Below, one piece after another: positions 45,883 to 56,789 of a stretch of 64,000 nucleotides of DNA. The position numbers and the translations under genes are program-made. Each line of letters opens with the position of its first letter. The stretch's first letter is position 1. Below the pieces are notes generated by a model that did not search any database, was not told the origin of the DNA, and worked only from the letters and a program-made list of their open reading frames with translations. This DNA is from Ischnura elegans (lineage: Eukaryota; Arthropoda; Insecta; Odonata; Coenagrionidae), in the NCBI RefSeq assembly GCF_921293095.1, contig NC_060259.1, positions 44,001,812-44,065,811 on the forward strand. Reading direction: 5' to 3'.

Positions 45883-47214
45883 GTAAGACAAAAAGAAGAG
45901 CTTTTATTAATGTAAGATGCCTTTATCTACCTGCCTCGAATATTCCGGTGGCTTTGTGCAAAAACTGCTAGTTTAAGCCAAGCACAGTTTCAAACTTTTC
46001 GCTAGTTATTGAGAATGTCACACATGTTTTGCTGTAGGGATGAGGGTGAAAATACATTTTGAAATGCTTCCTTAATTGAGAGTTTTTTTGTGAGAGGACA
46101 AAGAATAGTCAGGTTTGGAGTAAATATTGGTAGAGCAAGAATTTGGGTCGATGTGGTTATTTTTTATTGTTTTTTATTCAAGCACTTGAATGTGTTACTA
46201 GCCTTTCTCAGCTCTGTTTTCTCTATTCCTTTCTTAGGAATGATTTAGGTTTGATTAATAGCAAATTTGGCCACTTTCTTCTTGCCTGGTTTAGTAATAT
46301 CTTTGGAATTATTTATCATTTAAACTGTAAAGGAGTTTCAAAAAAGGCTAATTCACAGTGGATAATATAACTGCCTGTTTATAGAAATATTTTGGGAACC
46401 ATGCAACTAATACAATAATAAAATAAATTATTTGTAATAACGTCAAAAATTCACTTATTAACTCTTGCTTGTCAACCATGATATTCACTATCGCATGAGA
46501 TGAAACCATTATTTCGATATAATGCGTGCCATGAAATCCTAGTGAAATGATCATCCTGTCACCCACATACTCGTGGCTCATAAGTTGTTACCTTCTGAAT
46601 TCTGTTGAACATGCATAGAACTTGAGTTTCCTTTTACTGCTGGCACCAAGCGCTGCCATTGCGTGATAAAATCTTGGTAATAGGCCTAATTTGTGTTGCC
46701 TTCACGTTATTTTTTTGTGCTGATTAGAGCAGGATAATGGGCAACACTGACTTGGTCACAGGATGAGATTGATGTTCGCAGTCGGTAGGTACTATTTCTA
46801 CCAAAATGTCTATGACAGCAAAAAATTTCTTCATCTTTTTATCAACTTTTAGAGAAGGAGAAATCATTTGGCTCTGGAGCATTGCACATTTGTTAAATAT
46901 GTATATTTATTTCAAGTTGTTTTTATTTGAACATCTTGAGCTTTGCTGATAGCCATTGTGACACTGCTGTATTGGCATGCAAGTTGTGAGTTAATAAAAT
47001 GGTAGTTGTTTCTCAAACCTCACTCCAAAGGGAATAGGGATTTCTCCCCAATTTTTTCTGCTTCTGATAAAATTGATCCAGTATTTTCAAGACTTTTCGG
47101 TGCCATGTCATTCAAATGATTCTCCATTTGTGCTAAAATTAATTTTATGACAAAATTTTAATTCATTTATGTTATGCTTTATATTTAGCTAAACTTTATC
47201 ATACATTTCAAGTG
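45883..47214 (+). other. Zinc-finger gene intron 1, left part
   Basis: First part of a 5.9-kb intron. AT-rich and no element recognised until the LINE fragment at 47215. Confidence 0.6.
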
Positions 47215-48290
47215 AGGTTAATGAGAGCGACCTAGTTAATACCACACAAAGCAGTATTAACAGCATGTCAGAATGGTGTCATGATAACGCCCTTCAAGTC
47301 AACATTGACAAAACAGTTTTTCTTCAGTTCCATGGCAACCGGTCTTAATGTACCTCAAGTATGATCTTAAATGTTGGTCCTCACGTGATTTCTCGGGCAC
47401 ATTCAACAAAATTATTAGGTGTTATCCTCACTGACAACCTTGACTGGTCATCACATATTGATTATACAGTAAAACCTCTTTACATCATAATGGAGGGGAC
47501 CGAAATTTAGGCAATTTGATGTATGGAGGTTCACTATAGAGAGGTTTTAGTGATAGGCACCATTTTACATATAATGAATAAACTATCCACTGGCATATTT
47601 ATTTTAAGAAAGCTGGCTGAAGTAACTACCATTGATACTCTGATATATTATGCCAAAATATATCCTCACCTAACTTATGGCATCATCTTTTGGGGTAATG
47701 CTAGCTGCTGCCACAAAGTTTTCTCTATGCAGAAACGTGCAGTGAAAGCCATGGCCAGAGTTTCCATGCGATCACCTGGCTTACCTCTTTACAAAGATCT
47801 GAAAATACTAACATTCCCATCACTGTACATACTCAACTGTGCCTCTTTTGTTAAGAATAACCCTGAGTACTTTCCAAAAATTGTTCTCTCCATAATCACG
47901 CTACCAGAACCACCAATGACATTCACCTCAAAGACTACCCTAGCACTTTCTGCCAAAAAGGACCCCTTTTCTCCCTATCAAAAATATACAACAAACTACC
48001 GTATGATATCAAATGTCTTCCACCTACACCATTCAAGAATTCTTTGAAGAAATATTTAATGGAAAACAACTACATACTATAGCCTGAAGGATTTTATGTT
48101 GGGCTCTGAGTAATCTTTGCCCATCAACCAAAAAATTGTAACTTTTTCCTTTTAACTGTAAAATTGTAAATATTATATCACCTCATTTATTTGTAACTAT
48201 TACTTTAATTATTTACTTTATTTTGACGACTTCCAATGTCACTGGAACATATGTGATCTCTAGGAACAATAAAAATTATTATTATTATTA
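47215..48290 (+). pseudogene. LINE 3' half (RT C-terminus), interrupted
   Basis: A decayed non-LTR retrotransposon. Before the interruption it reads MSEWCHDNALQVNIDKT and KLLGVILTDNLDWSSHID (RT motifs after the catalytic core). After it come NKLSTGIFILRKL, HLTYGIIFWGNA and QKRAVKAMARV, the typical end of Jockey/CR1-like reverse transcriptases, and a KNSLKKYL-type terminus after a frame change. The 3' end is ACAATAAAAATTATTATTATTATT, a (TTA)n tail. A pogo-like scrap at 47465-47555 breaks the frame, and stops or shifts occur elsewhere. Confidence 0.8.
47465..47555. mobile_element. Short pogo-like MITE inside the LINE
   Basis: TA, then CAGTAAAACCTCTTTACATC ... AGAGAGGTTTTAGTG, an imperfect inverted repeat about 90 bp across, exactly where the RT frame is interrupted between DWSSHIDYT and NKLSTG. 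The end sequence resembles that at 10899. Confidence 0.5.
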
Positions 48291-49627
48291 TGTATACATT
48301 AATAAATTGTAAAGACATTTATTGTCTCAAGTTACTGCATTTTTATGAAAGTCTGGGCGATTGTGAAAGTTTGATGAAGTTAGTGGATTTCAGCCTGATA
48401 GAGACTGAGAAGCCTGTGTGTGAGCTCCACTGCCTGAGCTGCATGCACCTATCAACATTTAACCCTAGTGCATGCATTAGGCTGCGAAGAAAATAAACTA
48501 CATGTGTATTTATACTTTGTGACTTGGACCTCCTCACTGCTATGAATTTGACACTCAAGGTTCAGCTGTGTTAACAGTGCTTTATTCTGGCATCAATCCT
48601 TGCCCCTCCATCTAGGCACTCAGCCTATTTGGTGATAAGCTCTGAGGTGTACTTGCATGGGAGAGATGGTGGTCCCAGTTGCATTGCTACTATGGTGCGA
48701 CCTGGGTGCCTGAGGTACACACGGTGGTGATAGGTGGTAGTGCCAGTGGGGACACTTCATAATTGCTTATCATACAGTACTGCTCTGTTCCTTTGAGTAT
48801 CTATTGCGCACCCTTGCATTCAGCCAATGTCATTGAGAAACTGAATGCAGGTTTATATGTAGAAATAACTCCCGGTCATGTATATGAGTTTCATGCTGTC
48901 TCTTCTACTTCAATTCTATATGTACTCAGAAAGTCTCCCTTTCAGATGTAGCTGTAAATTCAAACTGAATTGAAGAATAAGAAATTCTGTTTTTTTATTA
49001 CTTAAGCATTGCACTGTCATGGTGACTTGATTGTTGGTAAATTTTTTTCTGATTTCATTTTCTTATCATGGTGATGACAACATTTTCCTTGGAATCCATA
49101 TCCTTAATTGTGTACCCTGTATAGTTATCCATGTTAGGTATCTGTTTGTCAGAATAGTCATTAAAAAGTATATCTGTACTAGTAATGGCATAAACGACTC
49201 TTTTTGTGGAGCTGCCCCATCGCTCACAGCACACTCCAGAGAGCTGCTCACACAGTGCGACTCAACAAAGTGCTTCTGGGTTAAGGGGAGGGGGGAAGAG
49301 GGGTAGGTGTTGAGAGGGGGATATCTGAATGAACATTTCCTAGATCACAATTTGAAATATTGATTTCAAGTCAATCACGTATTGTATAGTCACAGTGTTT
49401 AACAGGTGATATAACTGAGGAACAATTTCTGCCAATACGTTATATCTTTCATGGAAGACGGAAAATGTATTCTGTCTCCTGTGCAAAGAGATGACGACAA
49501 TTTAAAAAATTCTGTAGTAACTAAATATTCTCTCTGAAACTACACAATCATGTTAACAATTCATAATTAATTACCTGATTAATCTTAGTTGTCTGTGTTA
49601 GAACAAATTATCATTTTTGTCTTGTGT
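48291..49627 (+). other. Zinc-finger gene intron 1, middle part
   Basis: No recognised element or exon. AT-rich with a few GC-richer stretches around 48600-48740. Confidence 0.5.
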
Positions 49628-50090
49628 TACTTACTTACTTACTTCCTCGGCACTACAGCCCGGTATGGGCTTTGGCCTCCCTCAAGACGCCTGTCCATTC
49701 TCTCCTGTTCTGCACTTTCTCCCACCATCTGACAATCCTCATAGCCTCTATGTCTTCTTCCACATCCTGCATCCATCTTTTCCTCGGTCCGTTTTCGAGT
49801 TCCTGATCGTTTGCCAGTGTCATTATCCTTGAATCCGTCCGTATTCTGAGGCTTCTTTATGGGTTTCGTAACAGAACATTTTTTTACAGTGTGGGATTGT
49901 TAGCCCCACGCCCAACCCCCAACCTGGAGGACCAGGGTATCTCTTTTTGTCTGGCCTATCCCCTTTGACCTGTCCGGCTTGGGTGGCCCTACCAGGAGCT
50001 TTCGCTCCCGCCGGCATAGCTCTCAGGTTCACTTAGGCACGCAAGCCCCCTCATCACGACAAGATAGAGATACCAGCGAGGGGGTTTTGT
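49628..50090 (-). mobile_element. Non-LTR retroelement 3' copy with (TAAG)n tail
   Basis: On the minus strand this starts with a GC-rich leader (CCCCCTCGCTGGTATCTCTA) and continues through GGGGGTTGGGCGTGGGGCTA. It ends with RT-like C-terminal coding relics (words like DRGKDGCRMWKK and a W-x-GVLREAKAHTGL-like end) and a TAAGTAAGTAAGTAAC tail. It appears to join a leader to a LINE 3' end by an internal deletion, a SINE-like architecture. Family uncertain. Confidence 0.6.
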
Positions 50091-50340
50091 CTTGTATTAT
50101 TTTCATAAATTTGCCGTTGCCGAAAACTTTCACGTGAGCATCTTCCACCATTTTTCATTCACGATTCTTGGACCATGCAGGAGAGAGAATCACGATAAGG
50201 GTCATATGAGATTCTTTGTAGTAGTACCCAGAAAATGAATCAGGAGAATCTTGCAAGCAGTGTGAAAAGGTGAGCAGTGGGCTACCCGCGATAAGTTCCA
50301 TGTGCTCCCTTTGACCCGCCAAACGTGTGATGAGCCCCAC

Positions 50341-51090
50341 TCAGAAGATGTATGTGGAAGGAGTTGTGTGCACATGGAGTCCGACTTCCACTGCTCACGA
50401 CTCTAACGTGCACAGTGTGTGCTGACAGTGAAGAGTCATGGAGGGGATCGGGTTGGTGTGGTGGCTAGTGTTGGCTTCCCACCCCGTGGGCTTGGGTTCA
50501 AATCCCGGCAGTGGCAGAGAATTTTCAGAGACTGCCCGATCCCTGCTTGAATGTTGTTTGGAGGACATTTCAAGCGCAACACTCCGTCCGTCGGATGGGA
50601 CGTTAAGCCGTGGTCCCCTTGGTGCCTTTCGTTAAGAGCAAGCTAACGCCGACACCGGGTTTCTCTCCACCCTTCCTTCCACACCCTTTCCTCATGGCGC
50701 AAATGACCTCAGCTGTCGGTCGCCGCCTCCAAATACCATACCATACCATACGGAGTCATGGGCGCCTGGAGTCTGACTTCGCCTTGCACAATTCCAGCGC
50801 ACAGTGTGCATAAAAGGAGTCATGGGCGCATGAAGTTAGACTCTCACCGTACATGACTCCAAGGCGCACATTGTGCACAGATGGAGTCGTGAGTGCCGGG
50901 AGTCTTGACTTCGCCTCACACAATTCCAGTGCACAATGAGTGCGAAGGGAGTCGTGTGCACATGGAGCCGACTTCTACCGCTCATGACTCCAACATGCAC
51001 AGTGTGCACGGAGGAGGGAGGGAGTCGCGACTCACCGAATAAGACTCTCGCCTCACAGCTCCATCTGCTGAGTCGCACATTTGAACTGAC
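50341..51090. repeat. Degenerate tandem array, ~55-70-bp units
   Basis: Recurring words GGAGTC(A/G)TG, GTGCACATGGAG, GACTTC, CATGACTCCAAC and GTGCACAGTGTGCAC mark at least six diverged units across 50341-50432 and 50753-51065. A SINE (50442-50752) is inserted inside. Units are rich in alternating purine-pyrimidine TGCACA steps and partly self-complementary (GAGTC...GACTC). Confidence 0.7.
50442..50752 (+). mobile_element. tRNA-derived SINE with (CCATA)n tail
   Basis: Head with an A-box-like TGGTGTGGTGGCTAGTG and a B box GGTTCAAATCC, a body containing GGATGGGACGTTAAGCCGTG, and a tail of CCATA repeats. Flanked by GAGTCATGG on both sides (50433-50441 and 50753-50761), although that word also recurs in the host array. 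RNA polymerase III promoter elements are present and there is no coding capacity. Confidence 0.82.
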
Positions 51091-51112
51091 TCACTTGTAC
51101 AGTGCTCACCAC

Positions 51113-51584
51113 TAGAGATACGTGAAAATCGCACTTTCATTTTTATTTTATCGCGCTTTCCATAACAGTTTATCGCATTTTGTAGCGTCTATTTTTTATT
51201 TTAATAATGAGGTAGATGACGATAAAATGTAGTGAAACACAGTCATATGACAAAATACAGAATATTTTAAATGATTATGTTGTAGAACAATAATAAGCTA
51301 AGGAATAAGACATATAGTGGCGGAGGTGTAGCTTGCCCGCGCCCACTTGTAGTTCGCGGCCACGTAGAGTCCCAGCCAACTACCAGCTGGCCAGTCGCTC
51401 ACATGCTTTAAGCGGTGAGTGTCGGCGGAGCATTTAAACTGTGCTCGGCACAAAATGTACGAATTTTTCTGTCAAAAAGGCAAATTTGCGTAAAAATATC
51501 ATTTTAGTCCAGTCATCGCATCTATGTTGCATTTATTTGCGCACATCGCATCTATATAGCATTTGCGATTTTCACGCATCTCTA
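51113..51584. mobile_element. hAT-type MITE (TAGAGATRCGTG ends)
   Basis: A 472-bp element. The left end is TAGAGATACGTGAAAATCGC and the right end reverse-complemented is TAGAGATGCGTGAAAATCGC. Flanks CTCACCAC and ATCATCAC agree at 6 of 8 bases, a decayed 8-bp duplication. Internal TTATCGC and CATCGCA words repeat subterminally. The centre (51310-51440) is GC-richer. Non-coding. Confidence 0.8.
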
Positions 51585-51592
51585 ATCATCAC

Positions 51593-51802
51593 TAATCTGT
51601 ACCATTGTTAAAGTTATTGGCAATGGTAGTTTTTTTCAATTCTGCCTCTTTTTGCCTTAAATAATAATCCTGTCCATCGATCCAATATAATATCCACATT
51701 TACTGCTTTCGTCTCTAATCTGATTGACCTAAGTTATTTTATGGGTCTTTTCACTAAACCATTAACCAATGTCTCCCTCCTACTTTTTCATGGTAACTGT
51801 AG
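51593..51802 (+). other. Zinc-finger gene intron 1, right end
   Basis: Short stretch ending in the acceptor TGGTAACTGTAG. A GTCTCCCTCCTAC pyrimidine-rich segment precedes it. Confidence 0.7.
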
Positions 51803-51866
51803 GAGCCACCTAAGCAACAGGGTGATATGATGGAGGAGGCACAGATGAAGGCTGAGGAAGAAGTGG
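51803..51866 (+). CDS. C2H2 zinc-finger protein, small acidic exon
   Basis: A 64-nt exon entered in phase 0 and left in phase 1: EPPKQQGDMMEEAQMKAEEEV plus G. It is acidic, a linker between the N-terminal fingers and the next exon. The acceptor is AACTGTAG and the donor is GTGG/GTGAGT. Phases on both sides fit its neighbours, which is the main evidence for so short an exon. Confidence 0.75.
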
Positions 51867-52988
51867 GTGAGTTGAATGCAAAAGTGTTGGATGCTGTTGA
51901 TCTTCATTTGTTTTGGTAAATGTTGAACTGTGAAAATACTTTAAAATTGGAACGAATAAAACTGAATCTTGTATGATTTTATTTGATTAGACAGCAAATC
52001 AGAGTGATTTCATTATGAATGTTTTCATATTCTCCAAGCAATGCCGGAGCCCACCAATTGAGTGTCATAATTTTGCCTTTCAAGGGAGTATATTTGTTGA
52101 TTTTTATTTATCTACGTTATTTAATCTGATTTTCTTCATCAGTGATCAAGCTCAAGGAATATTAAAATGGATGGAAAAATTGAATGTAACTGAGAAAATT
52201 TCTCCTTAATTTCAACTGCAAATCCTTTGATGCGTAAAAGATGATTTTAAAAAACACCATTAAGAGCATAATCCCAATCACACTAATGGACCCTTCGGTG
52301 TTGCTAGTGAAGTTTGCCGTTTTCAGCATCTTCGCCATATCTTGTGATGTTCATTGAATAACTTTTAGCATGCAATAAGCAATTTATTATCCCCAGCAAA
52401 AGATAAATAATGTAAATATGTACATACTTCGTGCATTGAATGCTGACCGTGGTTTCTACTGATTTCAGTTATTTTCAAGGTACTGAAGGTAGTCCTACCT
52501 ATTATTTCTGTAGTCATACCTATTATTTCTGAAGTCATGTTAGGAGGTAAGGGGCCTGGGAGAATCAGAAAGGGGAAAGGGCTTGTAGCAATGAAAGATA
52601 GGTGGAGCAGCTGGGAGGAAATGGGTGCAAAAGGGGGAATGCGAAGAGAACACACATTCATGTAAAAAGTCATCTTATACGGGGGACCTCTTTTGCGGAA
52701 TGTATGGTTTCAAATTATTCCAAGGATTCAAGCTTTATTCCTTTGCATTGTGCATGAAGAATTTGTGGGTGTAAGTCACCACTATGATCATTTTTGGGTG
52801 AATTTTTAGCAAATTGAGACCTGGTGTCTCCAGATTTCATTCAATTATGTAATTTGTTCATTTACTTAGGTAATAATATCTCATCCTGTTTATCCAATGT
52901 AAAAAGCATTGTAATTATCACAGGTTAATTTGCACCCTCCTATTTTCTCTTGGAGATTTATTTTACCTAAAGAATTAAAAATGAGTTA
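51867..52988 (+). other. Zinc-finger gene intron 2, left part
   Basis: AT-rich intron sequence. It includes a short two-copy tandem of about 21 bp near 52497-52540 (CCTATTATTTCTGWAGTCAT). No other feature is recognised before the hAT MITE. Confidence 0.6.
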
Positions 52989-52996
52989 CCCTAGGG

Positions 52997-53181
52997 CAGC
53001 GGTTCCCAAACTGGGGGTCGCGACCCCCAGGGGGGTCGCGGGCCGTTCGGAAAGGGGTCGCGAGATGTGCGAATAATAAAGTGAACTATGTACTTAAACT
53101 TAGACAACCATTTTTAGGGGGTCGCGGCTAAAACGTATGGGCTAAAATGGGTCGCAGAAAGAAAAAGTTTGGGAACCGCTG
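52997..53181. mobile_element. hAT-type MITE (CAGCGGTTCCCAAAC ends)
   Basis: A 185-bp element with perfect 8-bp duplications CCCTAGGG (52989-52996 and 53182-53189). Ends are CAGCGGTTCCCAAACT and AAGTTTGGGAACCGCTG. GGGGTCGCG motifs are repeated inside. CAGNGGTTCCCAAAC ends are classic for a Charlie-like hAT group found widely in animals. Confidence 0.92.
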
Positions 53182-53432
53182 CCCTAGGGCATTAGGGTAA
53201 TAAAAATGCCTACCGACATTTATCTTCTGGAACTTAAGTTTTGCTATGAGACATTTTATCCCAGTGCTTGGGTTGTTCATCAATATTGTTGAAAGACAAG
53301 CTAGTGATGAGGCGAAAGGCTAATTTGATTGTAGTATCTCCTAAAATATGCTTCCTCCATCCATTTCCTGTTAAAATTCATCTTCGTGTGAAAATTGCTT
53401 AATTTTAGTTTCGCAACCATGTATAATTTCAG

Positions 53433-53665
53433 ATCCATCCTCTGAGGATACAGTCACGGCCCACAGTGATGAAGACATGAAGCCTGATTTATCTTCTTTG
53501 GCAAGCTCATTGATAGACTTATCGAGTGCCATGAATGTTGAATTTTTGAAGGGAGATAGTGGCATTGTGAAAGAGAAGAGTTTCCACTGCTCTTGTGGAA
53601 TGTATTTTGACTCTCTCGAAGAACATTTGATGGTCCATCATTTTGGGCAGGAGGTCACCATGCTA
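53433..53665 (+). CDS. C2H2 zinc-finger protein, exon with atypical finger
   Basis: A 233-nt exon entered in phase 1 (GAT split) and left in phase 0. It encodes PSSEDTVTAHSDEDMKPDLS and an acidic/serine-rich linker, then FHCSCGMYFDSLEEHLMVHH and GQEVTML. The finger-like part has only one residue between its cysteines (C-S-C), so it may not bind zinc in the usual way. The acceptor is ATAATTTCAG and the donor is CTA/GTAAGT. Reading on past the donor gives an open frame without motifs. Confidence 0.82.
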
Positions 53666-54955
53666 GTAAGTGTTATCATAGTTTTTGGCATTTTTAAAAA
53701 CGAGCGTGCGGCGCCCGCTCCCAGCGGGCTTCTTCCGCTCTTTTCAATGCAGGTCCACAGAGGGATAGGCGCGTTTCTAATTTTAAAATGTAGAAAAAAG
53801 GCAGGGTCTTATGTACAAATTTAATTGGAATGTTCATGTACAAATTGAGGTCAGAGGACCTCTTTCAACACCGCATTGGAAGTAATTACACTATCCTCCG
53901 TTAAACGCACATGATGACTCATACTTACGTATCAACAGGAGACTTGAATGTGGAATCAGCCGCATTTTGATGAAAGTTATTTAAAGAATGCGAGATATTG
54001 TTGCAAATGAACAAATGTATCAGTTTGTGTGCCGTTAATGTCAGGAATATTTACCGGTTTTGGTTTTTTTTATTTTTTTAAATTATCATTTAAAAACCAA
54101 TTTTAGGAAACAGAAGCAATATTTAGGAAGTAGGATATGCCGTTGCATGTTCTCTGATAAATTCTGTGCATTTTTGTACGTCATTTGTAGAGTTTGGTTG
54201 CATATAAGTTGAGAAAAAGGTATCTATTCAGTAGAAATAATATAGAAGATTGTTTTGAATAATATATATGCAAGGCATAGTTATTATGCTCTCATTGTTG
54301 AACTTTACTTTTGGAGGCTATGGTACCTGGATGGGTAATGAGCCATCAAATTGAATTTACCCTTTTGCTAACCCATTCAAGAGACAGCACTCACTAGCTG
54401 GACTTATGTCAGATGTTTCTAACCCTTTTGCTTTGAATGGTGCAATGTGAGATAAGGATTTTCTTCACAAACGAACAAATACCTTATATACACAGTGTGA
54501 ATTTTCCGATGCAAATCAGTGAATGCCTCGTGTATGCCAACGAGTTGTGTGTTAATTTTTCCCGCCACTGTACATGGTCGTCCCTCCATGACTCCATTCC
54601 TATCCCCTTCATGTGGTCAACTATTATTTGTAGTGTTTTGTCTAAAAACATATACCTATTTGTTGCTTTCCATAGAAATCTAAAGTTAGAGATATAAATA
54701 TTTTTTTTGCTCATTATATGGAAATTTCAAATAAAATTCTACTGTTAATATCAATGGAGCTATAGAATGGCAATCAACGAAGGCAATAGCGTATGCATTT
54801 GGAAAAACTTGTCTTTCAATTCAATGTTTGTTGTTATCTTATTCCTTTTTTTCTCTTGCATCATTTCTTTCCAAGTCCCTGTATTCTATCATATCACTTG
54901 CCTGGTTTCTTCAGATTTGGATTTGAGAATAGCCATTGATTCTCGACTTACCTTT
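53666..54955 (+). other. Zinc-finger gene intron 3, left part
   Basis: Begins GTAAGT. AT-rich; a short GC-richer patch at 53700-53770 looks like a repeat scrap but is not classified. No exon recognised. Confidence 0.55.
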
Positions 54956-55040
54956 CATCATCATCATTAGTAAAAATCCTAAGATTGGTTTGATACAGCT
55001 CTCCATTCCTCTCTCCTATCATTAGCCCTTTCAAACCTAC
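54956..55040 (-). mobile_element. LINE 3' scrap, minus orientation
   Basis: Starts with the (ATC)n run that is the complement of the (GAT)n tail. It then reads, on the minus strand, GGAGAGCTGTATCAAACCAA, the 3' terminus of the LINE seen at 26064 and 55141. It is only about 85 bp long. Confidence 0.75.
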
Positions 55041-55140
55041 ATTTATACCACTATAATATTTGTGGTGACGGTTTATCTAATGACCTGTTTCATCAGATTC
55101 TTATTTTGGAAGGTTAATTCTACATTTCTTAGAAAGTTTA

Positions 55141-55480
55141 TCGGTGCTACAGAAGAATGATGAAAATCAAATGGATCGACCGAGTTAGTAACGAGTTGGG
55201 AGAGAAGAGAAGCCTCATGAAACCCTTAACAAGAAGACGGAACAACCTTATAGGCCACATCTTGAGACATGATGGCCTGATGAAGACAATCGTCGAAGGA
55301 CAAGTGGAAGGCAAGAACGGAAAAGGAAGACCTCGAACAAAATATATGGAACAAGTAAAGAGAGATGTGAAAGAGAAGAAATACGTAGGTGTGAAAAGAT
55401 TAGCTGATAGGAGAATTGAATGGAGAGCTGTGTCAAACCAATCATAGGATTGTTGACCAGTGATGATGATGATGATGAGC
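55141..55480 (+). pseudogene. LINE 3' end (RT C-terminus) with (GAT)n tail
   Basis: Best-preserved copy of this LINE tail. An open frame reads KIKWIDRVSNELGEKRSL, RRRNNLIGHILRHDGL, GKGRPRTKYMEQ and RLADRRIEWRAVSNQS, stop, then ATTGTTGACCAGTGATGATG with a (GAT)n tail at 55459-55478. This is the C-terminus of endonuclease/reverse-transcriptase proteins of non-LTR elements. The catalytic RT and endonuclease are absent, a 5' truncation typical of target-primed insertion. Confidence 0.85.
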
Positions 55481-56184
55481 AGTATTGAGCTGAATGGCTA
55501 GCTTCCTTGTGTCATCCCAGATAAGAAACTTCGAATAAGCTTTACACCTCTTCCAAGGCACCCCATCTATATGGCTTCACCATGGTGTTTTGCTCTAATA
55601 GTATTTTTGCTGAACCCCTTAAATCCACCTCGCTTCTTGGAAAACCAAGTATGAATAACCATTTTCCACCCATCTAGGAATTTATCAAATATGTATTCAT
55701 GGTAGGGTTCTCATCTCACAGCCATTTTCTCATCAAGCCTTTTTTCCCTTTTGTTACTTGGAAAACCTGTCATTAAGAGTTCATGTATTTATCCACATGC
55801 CTGTGAGTACCTATATTTATTCCCCATTTTTGAGTTATCTCTCACTTCATCCTTGGGTCTGAAGCAAACAGTGTTATCCTGGATGAGTAGAGATTAGAGC
55901 TTCCACTAACCAGTTCAGAATGCAGTGTTACATTGTTGCCCATGTTGGACAGCATCACAAGTTTTACTCATGTCAGTGTGAATGGTATTTTATAACTTCG
56001 CTATGCAACAGCAGGACAATTTTCATTGGCATGCTACTCATCCCATTGGTCACTCATAATTAATGATCAATGGAAAATGATAATTATTCGAATGATTGTT
56101 ACGTCTTGAAGTTCAATATGGGTGCAGTAATGTTGTAGTCGAGGTCTGAAAGCAGGTGCAAAGCCCATGTGTACTCCACCTGAA
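55481..56184 (+). other. Zinc-finger gene intron 3, middle part
   Basis: About 700 bp with no recognised exon or element. Confidence 0.55.
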
Positions 56185-56342
56185 TACCATATGTGTCTGA
56201 ATATAGTCCCCCCTTTTTTTCAAAAAATGTCTGTGGTAAAAGTAAAGGGGGGGGACTATATTCAAACGCATTTTATTAACTTTTCCCAAAACTGAAGCCT
56301 CTAAATTAGGGGGGGGGGGACTATATTTGGAGAAATACGGTA
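56185..56342. mobile_element. Short inverted-repeat MITE (ATATAGTCCCCC ends)
   Basis: The left end TACCATATGTGTCTGAATAT continues into AGTCCCCCC. The right end reverse-complemented is TACCGTATTTCTCCAAATAT continuing into AGTCCCCCC. Internal inverted copies of the C/G run with GACTATATT lie at 56250-56265. The superfamily is not clear. Confidence 0.65.
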
Positions 56343-56789
56343 AGTGCTAGGGATGGAGAGTCAAACCCACATTACTGCCTCTCGTCACCAATCACTGGCC
56401 TCTATGTAGGAAGGGAATCAAATGGCTAGTTTTTTGCTGTGTAGCATATCTTCGAACTGGGTGGACCCAGGTATACGCACATCCAAGCAAAATTCTTGAT
56501 CATAAGTCGACCCACATGTTGGCATCTAGTAATCATATGGTGACAGCTGAAATAGATGGCCATTAATAACTTGGAAAGTGGGCAGCAGTTTAGGGTTTTT
56601 TTACTTAAAACTTATGAGAGAATGGCTGAATAATGAAGATATCTTGTCATAGCTTAATTTTTCCCTCATTTCAATTTAATCATTTTATGATGTACAGTCT
56701 TAGGTCTTAGTAAATGACCCTATTATTAGCATTACTAACATTTTTGTTTATTTTTTATCATTTTCTAAATATTTTTTAATTTTTTTTAG
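56343..56789 (+). other. Zinc-finger gene intron 3, right end
   Basis: Ends in a strong T-rich tract and acceptor TTTTTTTTAG at 56789. Nothing else is recognised. Confidence 0.7.

Noticed and set aside
49823-50032. Gly/Lys-rich minus-strand protein
   Set aside because: It lies in the leader of a non-LTR retroelement copy and has no independent gene signs.
53666-53824. Coding continuation after the GTAAGT donor at 53666
   Set aside because: A strong donor, correct phase to 56790 and loss of any finger pattern downstream favour intron.
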